A stretch of 64,000 bases of DNA from Flavobacterium sp. 90 (GTDB lineage Bacteria > Bacteroidota > Bacteroidia > Flavobacteriales > Flavobacteriaceae), in contig NZ_SMGE01000001.1 in the NCBI RefSeq assembly GCF_004339525.1, positions 5,084,001 through 5,148,000 on the forward strand, written 5' to 3'. A program made the translations under genes and the position numbers. The notes below the pieces were generated by a model that saw only the letters and a program-made list of their open reading frames with translations, was not told the DNA's origin and made no database searches. Each line of letters begins with the position of its first letter. Position 1 is the first letter of the stretch. Below are positions 51,170 through 60,507 of the stretch, one piece after another.

Positions 51170-54100
51170 ATGATACCTTTTTTTGCAAAACATAAAAACG
51201 GACTCAGCACGATTATCTTCCTGATTTTATTAGGAGGGATATTTTCGTATTCCAAAATGCAGACGGGTTTATTTCCTGAGATTACATTTCCCAAAATAAA
51301 AATCATTGCAGATGCAGGTCAACAACCTGTAGACAAAATGATGATTACGGTTACAAAACCTCTTGAAGCTGCTATTAAAAAAGTACAAGGACTTCAAACA
51401 GTAAGAAGCACAACAAGCAGGGGAAGTTGCGAAATTTCGGCTTTTATGGATTGGAATGCTGATATTGATTTGAGTAAAACCAGAATTGAAGCTCAGATTA
51501 ATCAGATAAAAAATGATCTTCCGCCGGATTTGCAAGTTACTGTAGAGAAGATGAATCCGTCAATTCTTCCCGTTATTGGATATGCCATTGACAGCAAAGA
51601 GCGTTCTGCTGTAGATTTAAAAAAGATTGCCAATTATACTATCAAACCTTTTCTATCTCAGATTCAGGGAACAAGTGAAATTAGAATTGTTGGTGGAAAA
51701 GAAAAGGAATATTGGCTTTCGTTAGATTTCCAAAAAATGAGCGCTTACGGAATCACTCCCGCAATGGTTACGCAGGTTTTTAGTGAAACTAATTTTATAA
51801 AATCCAATGGTTATCTGGCAGATTATCATCATCTGTATTTAACGATTACCGATGCACAATTAGACAAGAAAGATGAACTTGAAAATCTGGTTATTCGCAA
51901 TAATAGCAAAGGTATTGTAAGGTTAAGTGATATTTCTTTGGTGGAAATCAGAGAAGCTAAAGAATACATTAAAGTCAATGCCAATGGCAAAGAAAGTATT
52001 CTGATTGCGGTTATCAAACAACCCGATGCTAATCTTATTGAGGTGTCTGATGCCATGAACCAAAAAATAAAAGATCTTAAGGCAATACTTCCGAAAGACA
52101 TTACGATAAAACCTTTTTATGAACAGGCAAATTTTGTAAATGATGCTGTAAAAAGTGTTACAGACAGTCTTTTGATAGGTTTATTTCTGGCGATTATTGT
52201 TGCGGTTTTGTTTTTAAAATCGGCGAAAGCCAGTGCAACCATTTTAATCACGATTCCCGTTACGTTATCCTTAACGCTTATCATATTATATTTTACAGGA
52301 CAAACATTCAATATTATGACATTGGGCGCGATTGCAGCTGCTTTGGGATTAATTATTGACGATGCGATTGTGGTAGTCGAGCAAATTCATAGAACTCACG
52401 AAGAACATCCTGACGAACCTACAGTAACATTGCTTCAAAAAGCGATGAAATATTTGCTTCCCGCAATGACAGGTTCTTCGATTAGTACAATCGTGATTTT
52501 TATTCCATTTGTATTGATGAGCGGAGTTGCGGGATCTTATTTTAAAGTTCTGACAGACACAATGATTATCACGCTGGTTTGTTCGTTTTTGGTAACCTGG
52601 TTATTGCTTCCTGTAATCTATTTATGGTTGTCACCAAAAAAAGTTGTATCGGTTAAAAATGAAAACATTCACCACGAAGTTAAAAAGCAAAAATGGGTTT
52701 CTTATTTTATGGAAAAACCTGTTTTAAGTATCGTTTTCTGTTTGATCTTGGTGCTTTCTATATTCTTAATTCTTCCAAATTTAGAAACCGGATTTCTACC
52801 GGAAATGGATGAAGGAAGTATCGTTTTGGATTATGAATCTCCACCGGGAACTTCTCTTGAAGAAACAGACCGAATGCTTCAGGAAGTCGAAAAGATAATC
52901 ATTAAAAATCCCGATGTAGAAGCGTATAGCCGAAGAACAGGAACACAAATGGGATTTTTTATTACAGAACCCAATACGGGAGATTATCTGATTCAGTTAA
53001 AGAAAGACAGATCAAATACAACCAATGATGTTATTGATGCTATAAGGCTAAAAATTGAAAACAGTCAGCCTGCACTTCGTATTGATTTCGGACAGGTTAT
53101 TGGCGATATGTTGGGAGATCTTATGAGTTCGGTTTCGCCTATCGAAGTTAAAATTTACGGAAACGATCAAACCAAACTGCATCAAATAGCCAAAGAAGTT
53201 GCCACAATAATTGAAAATACCAAAGGAACCGCAGATGTTTTTGACGGAACGGTATTAGCTGGTCCAAGTATAAATATTGAGCCTAATTATTCTTTATTAT
53301 CACAATACGGAATGACGCCTGCTGATCTTCAGTTTCAGATGCAAAGCCAGCTCGAAGGAAATATTATTGGTACTTTATTAGAACAGGAACAGTCAACGCC
53401 AATTCGTTTGATTTATAAAAATTCTGAGAAAAGAAGTCTGGATCAGATTAAGGGATTGCAGGTTTTTCTTCCGACAGGACAAGCTATTCCACTTTCTAAT
53501 TTGGTAAAAATTACACCGGAAAAAGGAAGCGCTGAAGTACAAAGAGAAAATCTACAAATGATGAGCGTTGTTACAGGAAGACTCGATAACAGAGGTTTAG
53601 GAACTGTTATGGCAGAAATTCAGAAAAATGTTGGAAAAAATATTGTATTGCCGCAAGGTTATTATATCGAATATGGAGGCGCTTACAAAGATCAACAACA
53701 AGCATTTAGTGAGTTGTTGCTAATATTGGTTGCTTCATCACTTTTGGTTTTTGGTGTGATTCTGTTTTTATTTCGGGATTTTAGGGCTGCTTTAGTAATT
53801 CTTCTGATTTCTATATTGGGAATTTCAGGAAGTTATTTATTGCTTTTCCTGACCAATACTCCGCTAAATGTGGGAAGTTATACGGGAATTATCATGATTG
53901 TTGGAATTATTAGTGAAAACGCCATTTTTACATTTCTTCAATTTAAGGAAACCTACAAACAGACTTTAGATATCAATCAGTCTTTGATTTATTCGATTTC
54001 AACACGACTCAGACCCAAATTAATGACTGCAATAGGAGCTATCATTGCTTTGATGCCTTTGGCGATTGGAGTAGGAACGGGATCAGAATTGCATCAGCCT

Positions 54101-54217
54101 TTAGCGATTGCTGTTATTGGCGGTTTTATTGTCGCCATGCCATTATTATTAATTGTACTGCCAAGTTTACTGGCGGTTGTATATAGAAACCCTAAACACC
54201 TAACTTATTTAATATGA
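51170..54217 (+). CDS. RND-family efflux transporter permease (AcrB/MexB superfamily)
   Basis: The 1015-residue inner-membrane pump has the standard 12 helices and two large periplasmic loops. TM4 carries the proton-relay pair in GLIIDDAIVVVEQIHR (Asp-Asp). Other landmarks are GYAIDSKERSAVDLKKIANY, PFYEQANFVNDAVKSV, GFLPEMDEGSIVLDYESPPGTSLEETDRM (HME-like motif), GDYLIQLKKD, and GVGTGSELHQPLAIAVIGG in the last TM region. It resembles the CusA/HME side and general ACR_tran members, so the substrate could be metal, organic or lipid. It lies 4 nt after the adaptor and completes a full tripartite pump. Confidence 0.9.
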   Translation: MIPFFAKHKNGLSTIIFLILLGGIFSYSKMQTGLFPEITFPKIKIIADAGQQPVDKMMITVTKPLEAAIKKVQGLQTVRSTTSRGSCEISAFMDWNADIDLSKTRIEAQINQIKNDLPPDLQVTVEKMNPSILPVIGYAIDSKERSAVDLKKIANYTIKPFLSQIQGTSEIRIVGGKEKEYWLSLDFQKMSAYGITPAMVTQVFSETNFIKSNGYLADYHHLYLTITDAQLDKKDELENLVIRNNSKGIVRLSDISLVEIREAKEYIKVNANGKESILIAVIKQPDANLIEVSDAMNQKIKDLKAILPKDITIKPFYEQANFVNDAVKSVTDSLLIGLFLAIIVAVLFLKSAKASATILITIPVTLSLTLIILYFTGQTFNIMTLGAIAAALGLIIDDAIVVVEQIHRTHEEHPDEPTVTLLQKAMKYLLPAMTGSSISTIVIFIPFVLMSGVAGSYFKVLTDTMIITLVCSFLVTWLLLPVIYLWLSPKKVVSVKNENIHHEVKKQKWVSYFMEKPVLSIVFCLILVLSIFLILPNLETGFLPEMDEGSIVLDYESPPGTSLEETDRMLQEVEKIIIKNPDVEAYSRRTGTQMGFFITEPNTGDYLIQLKKDRSNTTNDVIDAIRLKIENSQPALRIDFGQVIGDMLGDLMSSVSPIEVKIYGNDQTKLHQIAKEVATIIENTKGTADVFDGTVLAGPSINIEPNYSLLSQYGMTPADLQFQMQSQLEGNIIGTLLEQEQSTPIRLIYKNSEKRSLDQIKGLQVFLPTGQAIPLSNLVKITPEKGSAEVQRENLQMMSVVTGRLDNRGLGTVMAEIQKNVGKNIVLPQGYYIEYGGAYKDQQQAFSELLLILVASSLLVFGVILFLFRDFRAALVILLISILGISGSYLLLFLTNTPLNVGSYTGIIMIVGIISENAIFTFLQFKETYKQTLDINQSLIYSISTRLRPKLMTAIGAIIALMPLAIGVGTGSELHQPLAIAVIGGFIVAMPLLLIVLPSLLAVVYRNPKHLTYLI

Positions 54218-54274
54218 AACAAAACTACGTTAGTCCGATTGTCAACGTAATATTCATTTCTAAATTTTCTTAAA

Positions 54275-55030
54275 ATGCGAAAAACTTTTTTATTATTTAT
54301 CGTAAGCATAACAGCTGTTAATGCGCAAAATAAGGTGTCGGATTCTATTGTTATTAAAGATACCGTGCAGAATTTGAAATTCAATTATAAACAACTGATT
54401 ATTCCGGGAGTATTAATTGGATATGGTTTTATTGGTCTTGAAAGTGACCAACTTAAGAGTTTTAATAATAATATAAGGGAAGAAGTAACGGAAGATATTG
54501 ACAATAAAATTACTATAGATGATTTTACTCAATATGCTCCTGCGGCTTCTGTTTATGCGCTTAACGCAATGGGAATTGAAGGTAAAAACAATCTGAAAGA
54601 CCGTTCCATAATTCTGGCAACTTCTTATCTAATAATGAGTACTACAGTTTTTTCGCTGAAACATATTACGCACGTCGAGAGACCAGACGGGACATCCAAT
54701 AATTCTTTTCCTTCGGGACATACCGCGAATGCTTTTGCCGGAGCCGAATTTCTTTGGCAGGAATACAAAGATAAGTCGGTTTGGTACGGAATAAGCGGAT
54801 ACATTGTCGCAACAGGAACAGGATTATTCAGAATGTACAATAACAGACACTGGCTTACGGACGTAGTTGCCGGAGCCGGAATTGGAATCCTGAGTACTAA
54901 AGCGGCTTACTGGCTTTTTCCTTATGTAAAAAACACCTTTTTTCCTTCTAAAGAAAAGAAAGTTACCTCAATGATTGCTCCCTTTTATAACGGACAACAA
55001 GTAGGCGCGGGAATGGTCGTACAGTTTTAG
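54275..55030 (+). CDS. Secreted/membrane PAP2-family phosphatase
   Basis: The 251-residue protein has a signal peptide or first helix (MRKTFLLFIVSITAVNAQ) and the three PAP2 motifs: KHITHVERPDG (KxxxxxxRP-like), SFPSGHTANAFAG and YNNRHWLTDVVAGAGIG (SRxxxxxHxxxD variant with N-N-R-H). It dephosphorylates lipid or other phosphate esters in the periplasm, for example undecaprenyl or lipid A phosphates. It lies 57 nt after the RND gene and 81 nt before the glycosyltransferase, all on the plus strand. Confidence 0.82.
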   Translation: MRKTFLLFIVSITAVNAQNKVSDSIVIKDTVQNLKFNYKQLIIPGVLIGYGFIGLESDQLKSFNNNIREEVTEDIDNKITIDDFTQYAPAASVYALNAMGIEGKNNLKDRSIILATSYLIMSTTVFSLKHITHVERPDGTSNNSFPSGHTANAFAGAEFLWQEYKDKSVWYGISGYIVATGTGLFRMYNNRHWLTDVVAGAGIGILSTKAAYWLFPYVKNTFFPSKEKKVTSMIAPFYNGQQVGAGMVVQF

Positions 55031-55111
55031 TGCCTTAGAATTATCAATAAAGATTATTAGTAACAATTTTAAATACCACAAGGCTGATTTAAGTCTTAAA
55101 ATTTGCTGCAA

Positions 55112-56176
55112 ATGAAAATCTCAAAAAAAATAAACAATTTTCGAAGGAAAGCGATGCGATTCTTAACCAAAAACATTGGTTCTTCCCAAAAAGATTCTAA
55201 GAAGATTATAGATAATCCATCAGAGATAAAGCAAATTTTGATTTGCAGACCAAACGCAAGACTTGGAAATCTTTTGCTCATAACTCCTTTAATTAAAGAG
55301 GTCAGTTCGGCTTTCCCCGAGGCTCAAATTGACCTTTTTGTTAAAGGCGGTCTGATGCCAATTATCTTGAAAAATTACACTCAGATTGGTGATATTATTG
55401 TGCTTCCGAAAAAGCCTTTCAGTAATCTTTTGGCTTATGCGAAAGTTTGGTTCAAAATAGCAAGTAAAAACTATGATCTAGCCATAAATGTAGACAAAGA
55501 TTCTTCGTCAGGCAGATTGGGTGTTGAACTTTCTCATGCTGCTTTTAAATTTTATGGAGATGATTTAAATGAAAATGAGACTAAACCAAAAGATTATCAG
55601 CATATCGCCAAATATCCGGTATATAATTTCAGGAATTTTTTGAAAAGTGTTTCGGTAAATACCAGTGAGAAATCGGTCTCAAAAACCGATCTGAAATTAG
55701 ATGAAAAGGAACTGGTTCGCGGAGCAGAAATTCTTCATGATAAGTTTGATAATAACAAACCAACAATCGCAATTTTTACTTACGCAACAGGTAATAAATG
55801 TTTCTCTGAATTTTGGTGGAAAGATTTTTATGAACTTTTAAAAGTAAAATACGAAAGAGATTATAATATTCTTGAAATTTTACCAGTCGAAAATGTTTCT
55901 CAGATTAATTTTAAAGCAACAAGTTTCTACAGTAAAGACATACGCGAAATTGGCGCAGTTATAGCCAACACAACTTTATTTATTGGCGCAGACAGCGGTA
56001 TAATGCATCTTGCAAATGCAGTTCATACTCCTGTAATCGGATTATTTTCGGTATCAAATCTTGAAAAATACAAGCCTTTTGGCAATGGTTCTCAGGGAAT
56101 TGATACTAATATTGTCGTTAGTAAAAATCAATATGTATTAATTATTGACGAGATTTTGATGGCGAAAAAGAAGTAG
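55112..56176 (+). CDS. Glycosyltransferase family 9 protein (heptosyltransferase-like)
   Basis: From ATG 55112 (MKISKKINNFRRKAMRFLTKNIG) the product has 354 residues. It has the GT9 pattern: ILICRPNARLGNLLLITPLIKEVSSAFPEAQIDLFVKG (about 50-90), a middle NYDLAINVDKDSSSGRLGVEL, and ANTTLFIGADSGIMHLANAVHTPVIGLFS (about 288-316), where the (T/A)xDSGIMHLA motif contacts the nucleotide sugar. It probably adds a heptose or related sugar to LPS core in the cytoplasm. It ends 45 nt before repeat C copy 2. Confidence 0.85.
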   Translation: MKISKKINNFRRKAMRFLTKNIGSSQKDSKKIIDNPSEIKQILICRPNARLGNLLLITPLIKEVSSAFPEAQIDLFVKGGLMPIILKNYTQIGDIIVLPKKPFSNLLAYAKVWFKIASKNYDLAINVDKDSSSGRLGVELSHAAFKFYGDDLNENETKPKDYQHIAKYPVYNFRNFLKSVSVNTSEKSVSKTDLKLDEKELVRGAEILHDKFDNNKPTIAIFTYATGNKCFSEFWWKDFYELLKVKYERDYNILEILPVENVSQINFKATSFYSKDIREIGAVIANTTLFIGADSGIMHLANAVHTPVIGLFSVSNLEKYKPFGNGSQGIDTNIVVSKNQYVLIIDEILMAKKK

Positions 56177-56221
56177 ATTTTGTAGAAAAATCTCTTAAAA
56201 CTGATAATATTGTATCGAATG

Positions 56222-56292
56222 AATTTCTCGCAAAGTCGCAAAGCCGCTAAGTTTATAAGCTTACTTTTGCGTCTTAGCGACTTTGCGAGATT
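56222..56292. repeat. Palindromic repeat family C, copy 2
   Basis: Arms TTTCTCGCAAAGTCGC and GCGACTTTGCGAGATT enclose AAAGCCGCTAAGTTTATAAG. It separates the convergent GT9 and beta-barrel genes and may terminate transcription in both directions. Confidence 0.82.
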
Positions 56293-56315
56293 AATTTCAT
56301 TTTCTAAATTAAAAA

Positions 56316-58727
56316 TTAAAACTTATAACTATATCCAAATCGGATTACTTGCGTTTCATAATAATCCTTACTACTATAACTAAAACCCTCTGCTTTTATT
56401 TCTCTTCGTAAAACCAGTGTATTAAAGATATCGGTAGCATTCAAAAACACTTCGCCTTTTCCTTTTTGGACAGTTTTTTTAATTCCTAAATCAACAGAAA
56501 ATCTCGAATCGATTTTTCCTTGCGGAATAATATCAGGTGCCAAATAAATTACAGAAACCTGACCTTTTAATGTTTTATCGAATTGAAGTGTATTGTTCCA
56601 TTTTAAATTTCCGGAAACCATTTGCTGACGTTCGCCGTTATAAATGCTTGGAACCGGATATAAATTGGTAACCGTAAAAGCATCAATCGTATTTTGATAC
56701 AAGTTTCCATTGATATTAAAAGAATACCACGAAGTTATTTCTTGCGAATATATGGCTTCGATTCCTAGTGAAGTACTTTCATCAGCATTTTGGAATACAT
56801 TATAAATCAGCGTACTTCCCGGAACTGTAGTTGCAATACGCGCGATCGTTCCGTTTATAACTCTATAATATACTGAGGAAGTAAAATATCCTTTTGGCAT
56901 TGTATTTTTATAACCCACTTCAAAAGCGCTGGTAAACTGCGGACGAAGCGCAGGATTTCCCACTTTTATAATTTCGGCATCATCATATTTTGGAAAAATA
57001 CGAATATCAACTTCTGCAGGTCTGTCAACTCTGCGGTTGTAGAAAGCCGTGATTTTATTCTTATCATTTATTTTATATCCAAAACGCACATTCGGGAAAG
57101 GTTCTGTATAATTGTAACCGTTGCTTTTGTAAGTTGGATGATCCGGATTTACATCATATTGAAGTTTTACATATTCTAATCGAAGTCCAATTTCTGCTTC
57201 AATTTTATCATTTTCAAAAATATAATTAGAATAAAGCGCAGGAATTATTTCTTTATAATTTGCCCATCCTCCGGCATTGGCATCAATAGGCGAGTTCTCT
57301 CCGGGAAAGAATTGCATATTGGTCGGAATTTCTCTGTTTCTGAATTTAAATCCAGTTTCAAATCTTCCGTATTTCAATGGCTTGATATAATCAAAATTAA
57401 TATCGATTACCTTTTCATCAGATAAAAGTTTAAAAGCATCTTGTCCAATAGAATTTGGTAACGTATTGGTAAAGAGGTATTTCTCGTCTTCACGGTGATA
57501 TGTGTAATTAATTCCCGCATTTAATTTATGACCAGGCTGTTTGAATTTATGCTCATAAGAAGCACTTGCCATTACCGTAGTTTTGAGTTCATCTTCCAGA
57601 AAGGACCAAAGACGTAAACGCTGGGAATAATCCTGATTAAAGAAAGGTTCGTCTCCGTTGTCTATAATTTTTTCACTTCCGAAAAGTCCTGAAAAAGAAA
57701 AGCTGTTTCGGTCATTATAATTCCAGTCGATTCCGGATTTTAGCGTTGTAAAATGAGTGTGACGATTTCTGACCGTTTGTTGGTTGATAATCGTCCCATC
57801 GTCATAAGTTCGTGTTACAAATTCATTTTTGTTAAGTGTTTCTGTATAAAGATAATCTGCCTGAATGTAAGCGTTTATTTTCTCTTTTCGATAATTTAGC
57901 GAAAGCGACGGATTCATTTTTGGCGTCATTTGGTATTGCGGGCGAATACTTGGCAAATTTGCTTTTCGTTCCCAAAGTGCGCCATATCCGGAACTGATTC
58001 CAACTTTACCGTTGAATCCTTCCTGTTTGTTTTTCTTGTAAATAATATTGATAATACCAGCATTCCCGTTGGCATCAAATTTTGCAGAAGGATTATTTAT
58101 AATTTCAATTTTCTCAATTGCAGATGCCGGAATATTATCAAGTCCGGACTGATTTCCAAAACCTGTCAGCGCCGTTTGTTTTCCGTCAATGAGAACCATT
58201 ACTTTATCATTTCCGCGAAGCTGAACTTTTCCGTCATGAAGTGTAACGCCTGGAAGACTTTGCATGGATTGAAGGACAGAACCTCCGCTTTGCGTAATAT
58301 TATCGGCAACAGAAAATACTTTTTTATCCATTTTGGCACTTACTTCTGAAGTTTTAGAAGTTACGACAACTTCGGATAAAGTATTGATATCTTCTTCGAT
58401 ATCGATGGTATTGAGATCCAGAAAATCGGATAATGTGCCTACGAAGACTTTTTGAGATTTGGTTTTATAACCTATAGAAGTGATCTCGAGAATATAATTT
58501 CCGGATGGAACGGAAGGAATGTTAAAACGACCTTCTTCGTTAGTTACCGTGCCGGAAAACATTTTTTGATCTTTTGCAGTTTTTAAAACTACATTAATAT
58601 AAGGAAGTGCGGTTTTTGAAGTTTTATCTTTAATTAATGCTGAGATTGTAGCTGAATTGTTTTGCGCCGTTACGTTGTAAATTTTCATTACAAGAAACGA
58701 CAATACTAGTATTATCTTTAATTTCAT
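56316..58727 (-). CDS. Outer-membrane beta-barrel family protein (TonB-receptor-like, OMP_b-brl_3)
   Basis: The 803-residue protein has a signal peptide (to about 22), a CarboxypepD_reg domain (about 25-108: SALIKDKTSKTALPYINVVLK), a plug-like region (118-225: VVVTSKTSEVSAKMDKKVFSVADNITQSGGSVLQSMQSLPGV, NAGIINIIYKK) and a barrel ending IRFGYSYKF with terminal Phe. The gene lies 10 nt after the PepSY-like gene in the same direction. It shares domain order and promoter-type repeat with 45412. Ligand unknown. Confidence 0.85.
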   Translation of the reverse strand: MKLKIILVLSFLVMKIYNVTAQNNSATISALIKDKTSKTALPYINVVLKTAKDQKMFSGTVTNEEGRFNIPSVPSGNYILEITSIGYKTKSQKVFVGTLSDFLDLNTIDIEEDINTLSEVVVTSKTSEVSAKMDKKVFSVADNITQSGGSVLQSMQSLPGVTLHDGKVQLRGNDKVMVLIDGKQTALTGFGNQSGLDNIPASAIEKIEIINNPSAKFDANGNAGIINIIYKKNKQEGFNGKVGISSGYGALWERKANLPSIRPQYQMTPKMNPSLSLNYRKEKINAYIQADYLYTETLNKNEFVTRTYDDGTIINQQTVRNRHTHFTTLKSGIDWNYNDRNSFSFSGLFGSEKIIDNGDEPFFNQDYSQRLRLWSFLEDELKTTVMASASYEHKFKQPGHKLNAGINYTYHREDEKYLFTNTLPNSIGQDAFKLLSDEKVIDINFDYIKPLKYGRFETGFKFRNREIPTNMQFFPGENSPIDANAGGWANYKEIIPALYSNYIFENDKIEAEIGLRLEYVKLQYDVNPDHPTYKSNGYNYTEPFPNVRFGYKINDKNKITAFYNRRVDRPAEVDIRIFPKYDDAEIIKVGNPALRPQFTSAFEVGYKNTMPKGYFTSSVYYRVINGTIARIATTVPGSTLIYNVFQNADESTSLGIEAIYSQEITSWYSFNINGNLYQNTIDAFTVTNLYPVPSIYNGERQQMVSGNLKWNNTLQFDKTLKGQVSVIYLAPDIIPQGKIDSRFSVDLGIKKTVQKGKGEVFLNATDIFNTLVLRREIKAEGFSYSSKDYYETQVIRFGYSYKF

Positions 58728-58737
58728 TGGGATGTTT

Positions 58738-59166
58738 TTAGTCTGCTATGCTTTTAATATAAGTTCCTTGTTTGTCAAAAATCAGATCAATAGAAGTTAC
58801 CTGAGCTTCAAAAGTAACCGTGCCATGTGCATCAGTTATTACTGCAACTTCTTTGATTTTTTTGTTTTTGTAATTCTTTTGGATGTAAGCCAGAGCTTTG
58901 GCAGGAAGTTTCTTGACGCTAATTTCTTCTTCGGTTTCCAGAATGTTTCCATCGGAATCTAAAAGCATCGCATGTTCGGTTTTACCAACTATAAAATTGG
59001 CTTCATAATTCTCTTTTTCCTTTTCCCATTTGACATCGGTCTGATCGGGATAGGAAATTAAAAAGGTGGATTTTACAATATTAGGAACGTCTTTTTCACT
59101 TACACGCTGCGCTATGGCAAAGGAAGAAAAAAGCAGGACTAAAAATGTTAGGATTGAATTTTTCAT
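58738..59166 (-). CDS. Secreted PepSY-like (DUF2874-type) protein
   Basis: From ATG 59166 (MKNSILTFLVLLFSSFAIAQRVSEKDVPNIVK) the protein has 142 residues with a signal peptide; a longer frame adds 16 residues in a nonsignal stretch. Two PepSY-like units are seen: KSTFLISYPDQTDVKWEKEKENYEANFIVGKTEHAMLLDSDGNILETEEEI and AKALAYIQKNYKNKKIKEVAVITDAHGTVTFEAQV. Such periplasmic proteins often modulate an adjacent sensor kinase or bind cell-wall components. It lies between the histidine kinase (59242) and the beta-barrel gene and is preceded by the direct-repeat operator. Confidence 0.82.
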   Translation of the reverse strand: MKNSILTFLVLLFSSFAIAQRVSEKDVPNIVKSTFLISYPDQTDVKWEKEKENYEANFIVGKTEHAMLLDSDGNILETEEEISVKKLPAKALAYIQKNYKNKKIKEVAVITDAHGTVTFEAQVTSIDLIFDKQGTYIKSIAD

Positions 59167-59203
59167 TTGTACTAATTTTTTTAATGGATTAAAAAATGTA
59201 GTA

Positions 59204-59237
59204 CAAAGATTCAATACGAATCTGTAGGAAGTCTGAA
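59204..59237 (-). promoter_or_regulatory. Direct-repeat operator and -7 region, copy 3
   Basis: On the minus strand TTCAG (59237-59233), six bases, TACAG (59226-59222), fourteen bases, then TTTG (59207-59204). The second repeat has one change, but the spacings equal those at 45361 and 47914. It lies before the PepSY/beta-barrel operon. Confidence 0.65.
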
Positions 59238-59241
59238 TTTT

Positions 59242-60507
59242 TTAGAATTTGACGCTAAAATTATGCAAATTATCTTCGAAAGAATAGTTTATTTCCCACT
59301 GATTAAGTTTTGTGATTTTTTTAATGATTGCCAAACCAAGTCCATTTCCCATTGAAGAAGGATTAGTTTTGGAAAATCGGTTAAAAAGTTTCTCAATTTC
59401 TAATGGCGTATCCTGACCTGTATTCGAAAATATCAATTCATTTTCAAGAGTTGTAATAATGATTTCTCCGTTTTTTTCGTTGTGACGAATGGCATTTAAG
59501 AATAAATTATTGATAAGCACTTCTGTCAAAGCAGGATTTCCTGTAACCATTAGAGTCGAAGTAAACTCGGTTGTAATTTTTAGATTTTTGGCATTAGCCT
59601 GTTCCGTAAAAAAGTCTAAGTGTTTTTTAATATATTCATTTATTACAATAGTATTTTTTTCAATAAAGGTTTCATTGTCAATTTTAGAAAGCAGCAATAA
59701 GTTTTTATTCAGCCTGTTTAGTCTTGAAACATCCGTATTTAAAGCCGAAACCACACAAGATTGTTCTTCATTTAAGTTTAGCTGAGTCAGTGTGTCAATT
59801 TTGGTCTGAAACAAAGCAAGTGGAGTTTGTAGTTCATGAGCAGCATTTTCAACAAATTCTCTTTGACTTTTATAAATGGCTGTATTTTTTTCAATAAGTC
59901 TTTCGAGACTTTTGTTAAGACGATCAAACTCATCGATGTCAGTAGAAATAAAATGCGGAGGTTTATTTTTATCGATTTCAAAATCCTGAATCTGATTCAG
60001 TGTATTATAAAAAGGGCTCCATATTTTAGCCGCAGTTGCTTTTGAGATCCAGATAATCCCAATTAAAAGGATAATAATGATAAAGAGAAACATGAGGGCA
60101 ATACTAAAGACCATTCCTTCCATTTCTACCAGATTTATTTTCTCGGTATAGGTATATTTCTTGCCATTTATAGTTATAGGAGCATAAAGTACACGAAAAG
60201 GTTCTTTTTCTTTTGCAATAGAATCATAGAGCATTTTCCCCACAATAGAATCTTTTTTGATTCCCATATCAGGCACAATCATTACTTCATGATTGTATTT
60301 GTTCCATAAATCAATATCGGTTTGAGTAAAACCTTTATGGCTTTCCTTCGCAAAAGCGCCTTTGTGAAAATGAAGCACTTCATCAGTTTCGTAAATATAA
60401 AGTTGCTGGCTTATATAATAAAATAAGGGCGCCGCTATCAATAAAATAATGATGGCATAAGCAAGAAAGCTGTTGGTTGTTTTATTGAGTAGTTTTTTTT
60501 TATTCAT
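59242..60507 (-). CDS. Sensor histidine kinase
   Basis: The 421-residue kinase has two membrane segments (about 14-32 and 132-153) flanking a periplasmic sensor domain of about 100 residues. A HAMP-less linker leads to the dimerisation box FVENAAHELQTPLALFQTKI with phosphorylation site His224, then N-box (NNLFLNAIRHNEKNG), and G boxes (FSNTGQDTPLE, MGNGLGLAIIKKI). It overlaps the response regulator by 8 nt. The ligand or stress sensed in the envelope is unknown. It is the likely partner of the regulator at 60500. Confidence 0.9.
   Translation of the reverse strand: MNKKKLLNKTTNSFLAYAIIILLIAAPLFYYISQQLYIYETDEVLHFHKGAFAKESHKGFTQTDIDLWNKYNHEVMIVPDMGIKKDSIVGKMLYDSIAKEKEPFRVLYAPITINGKKYTYTEKINLVEMEGMVFSIALMFLFIIIILLIGIIWISKATAAKIWSPFYNTLNQIQDFEIDKNKPPHFISTDIDEFDRLNKSLERLIEKNTAIYKSQREFVENAAHELQTPLALFQTKIDTLTQLNLNEEQSCVVSALNTDVSRLNRLNKNLLLLSKIDNETFIEKNTIVINEYIKKHLDFFTEQANAKNLKITTEFTSTLMVTGNPALTEVLINNLFLNAIRHNEKNGEIIITTLENELIFSNTGQDTPLEIEKLFNRFSKTNPSSMGNGLGLAIIKKITKLNQWEINYSFEDNLHNFSVKF

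Noticed and set aside
57930..58349. 139-codon plus-strand frame
   Set aside because: Antisense to the plug region of the beta-barrel gene at 56316; no start context or homology.
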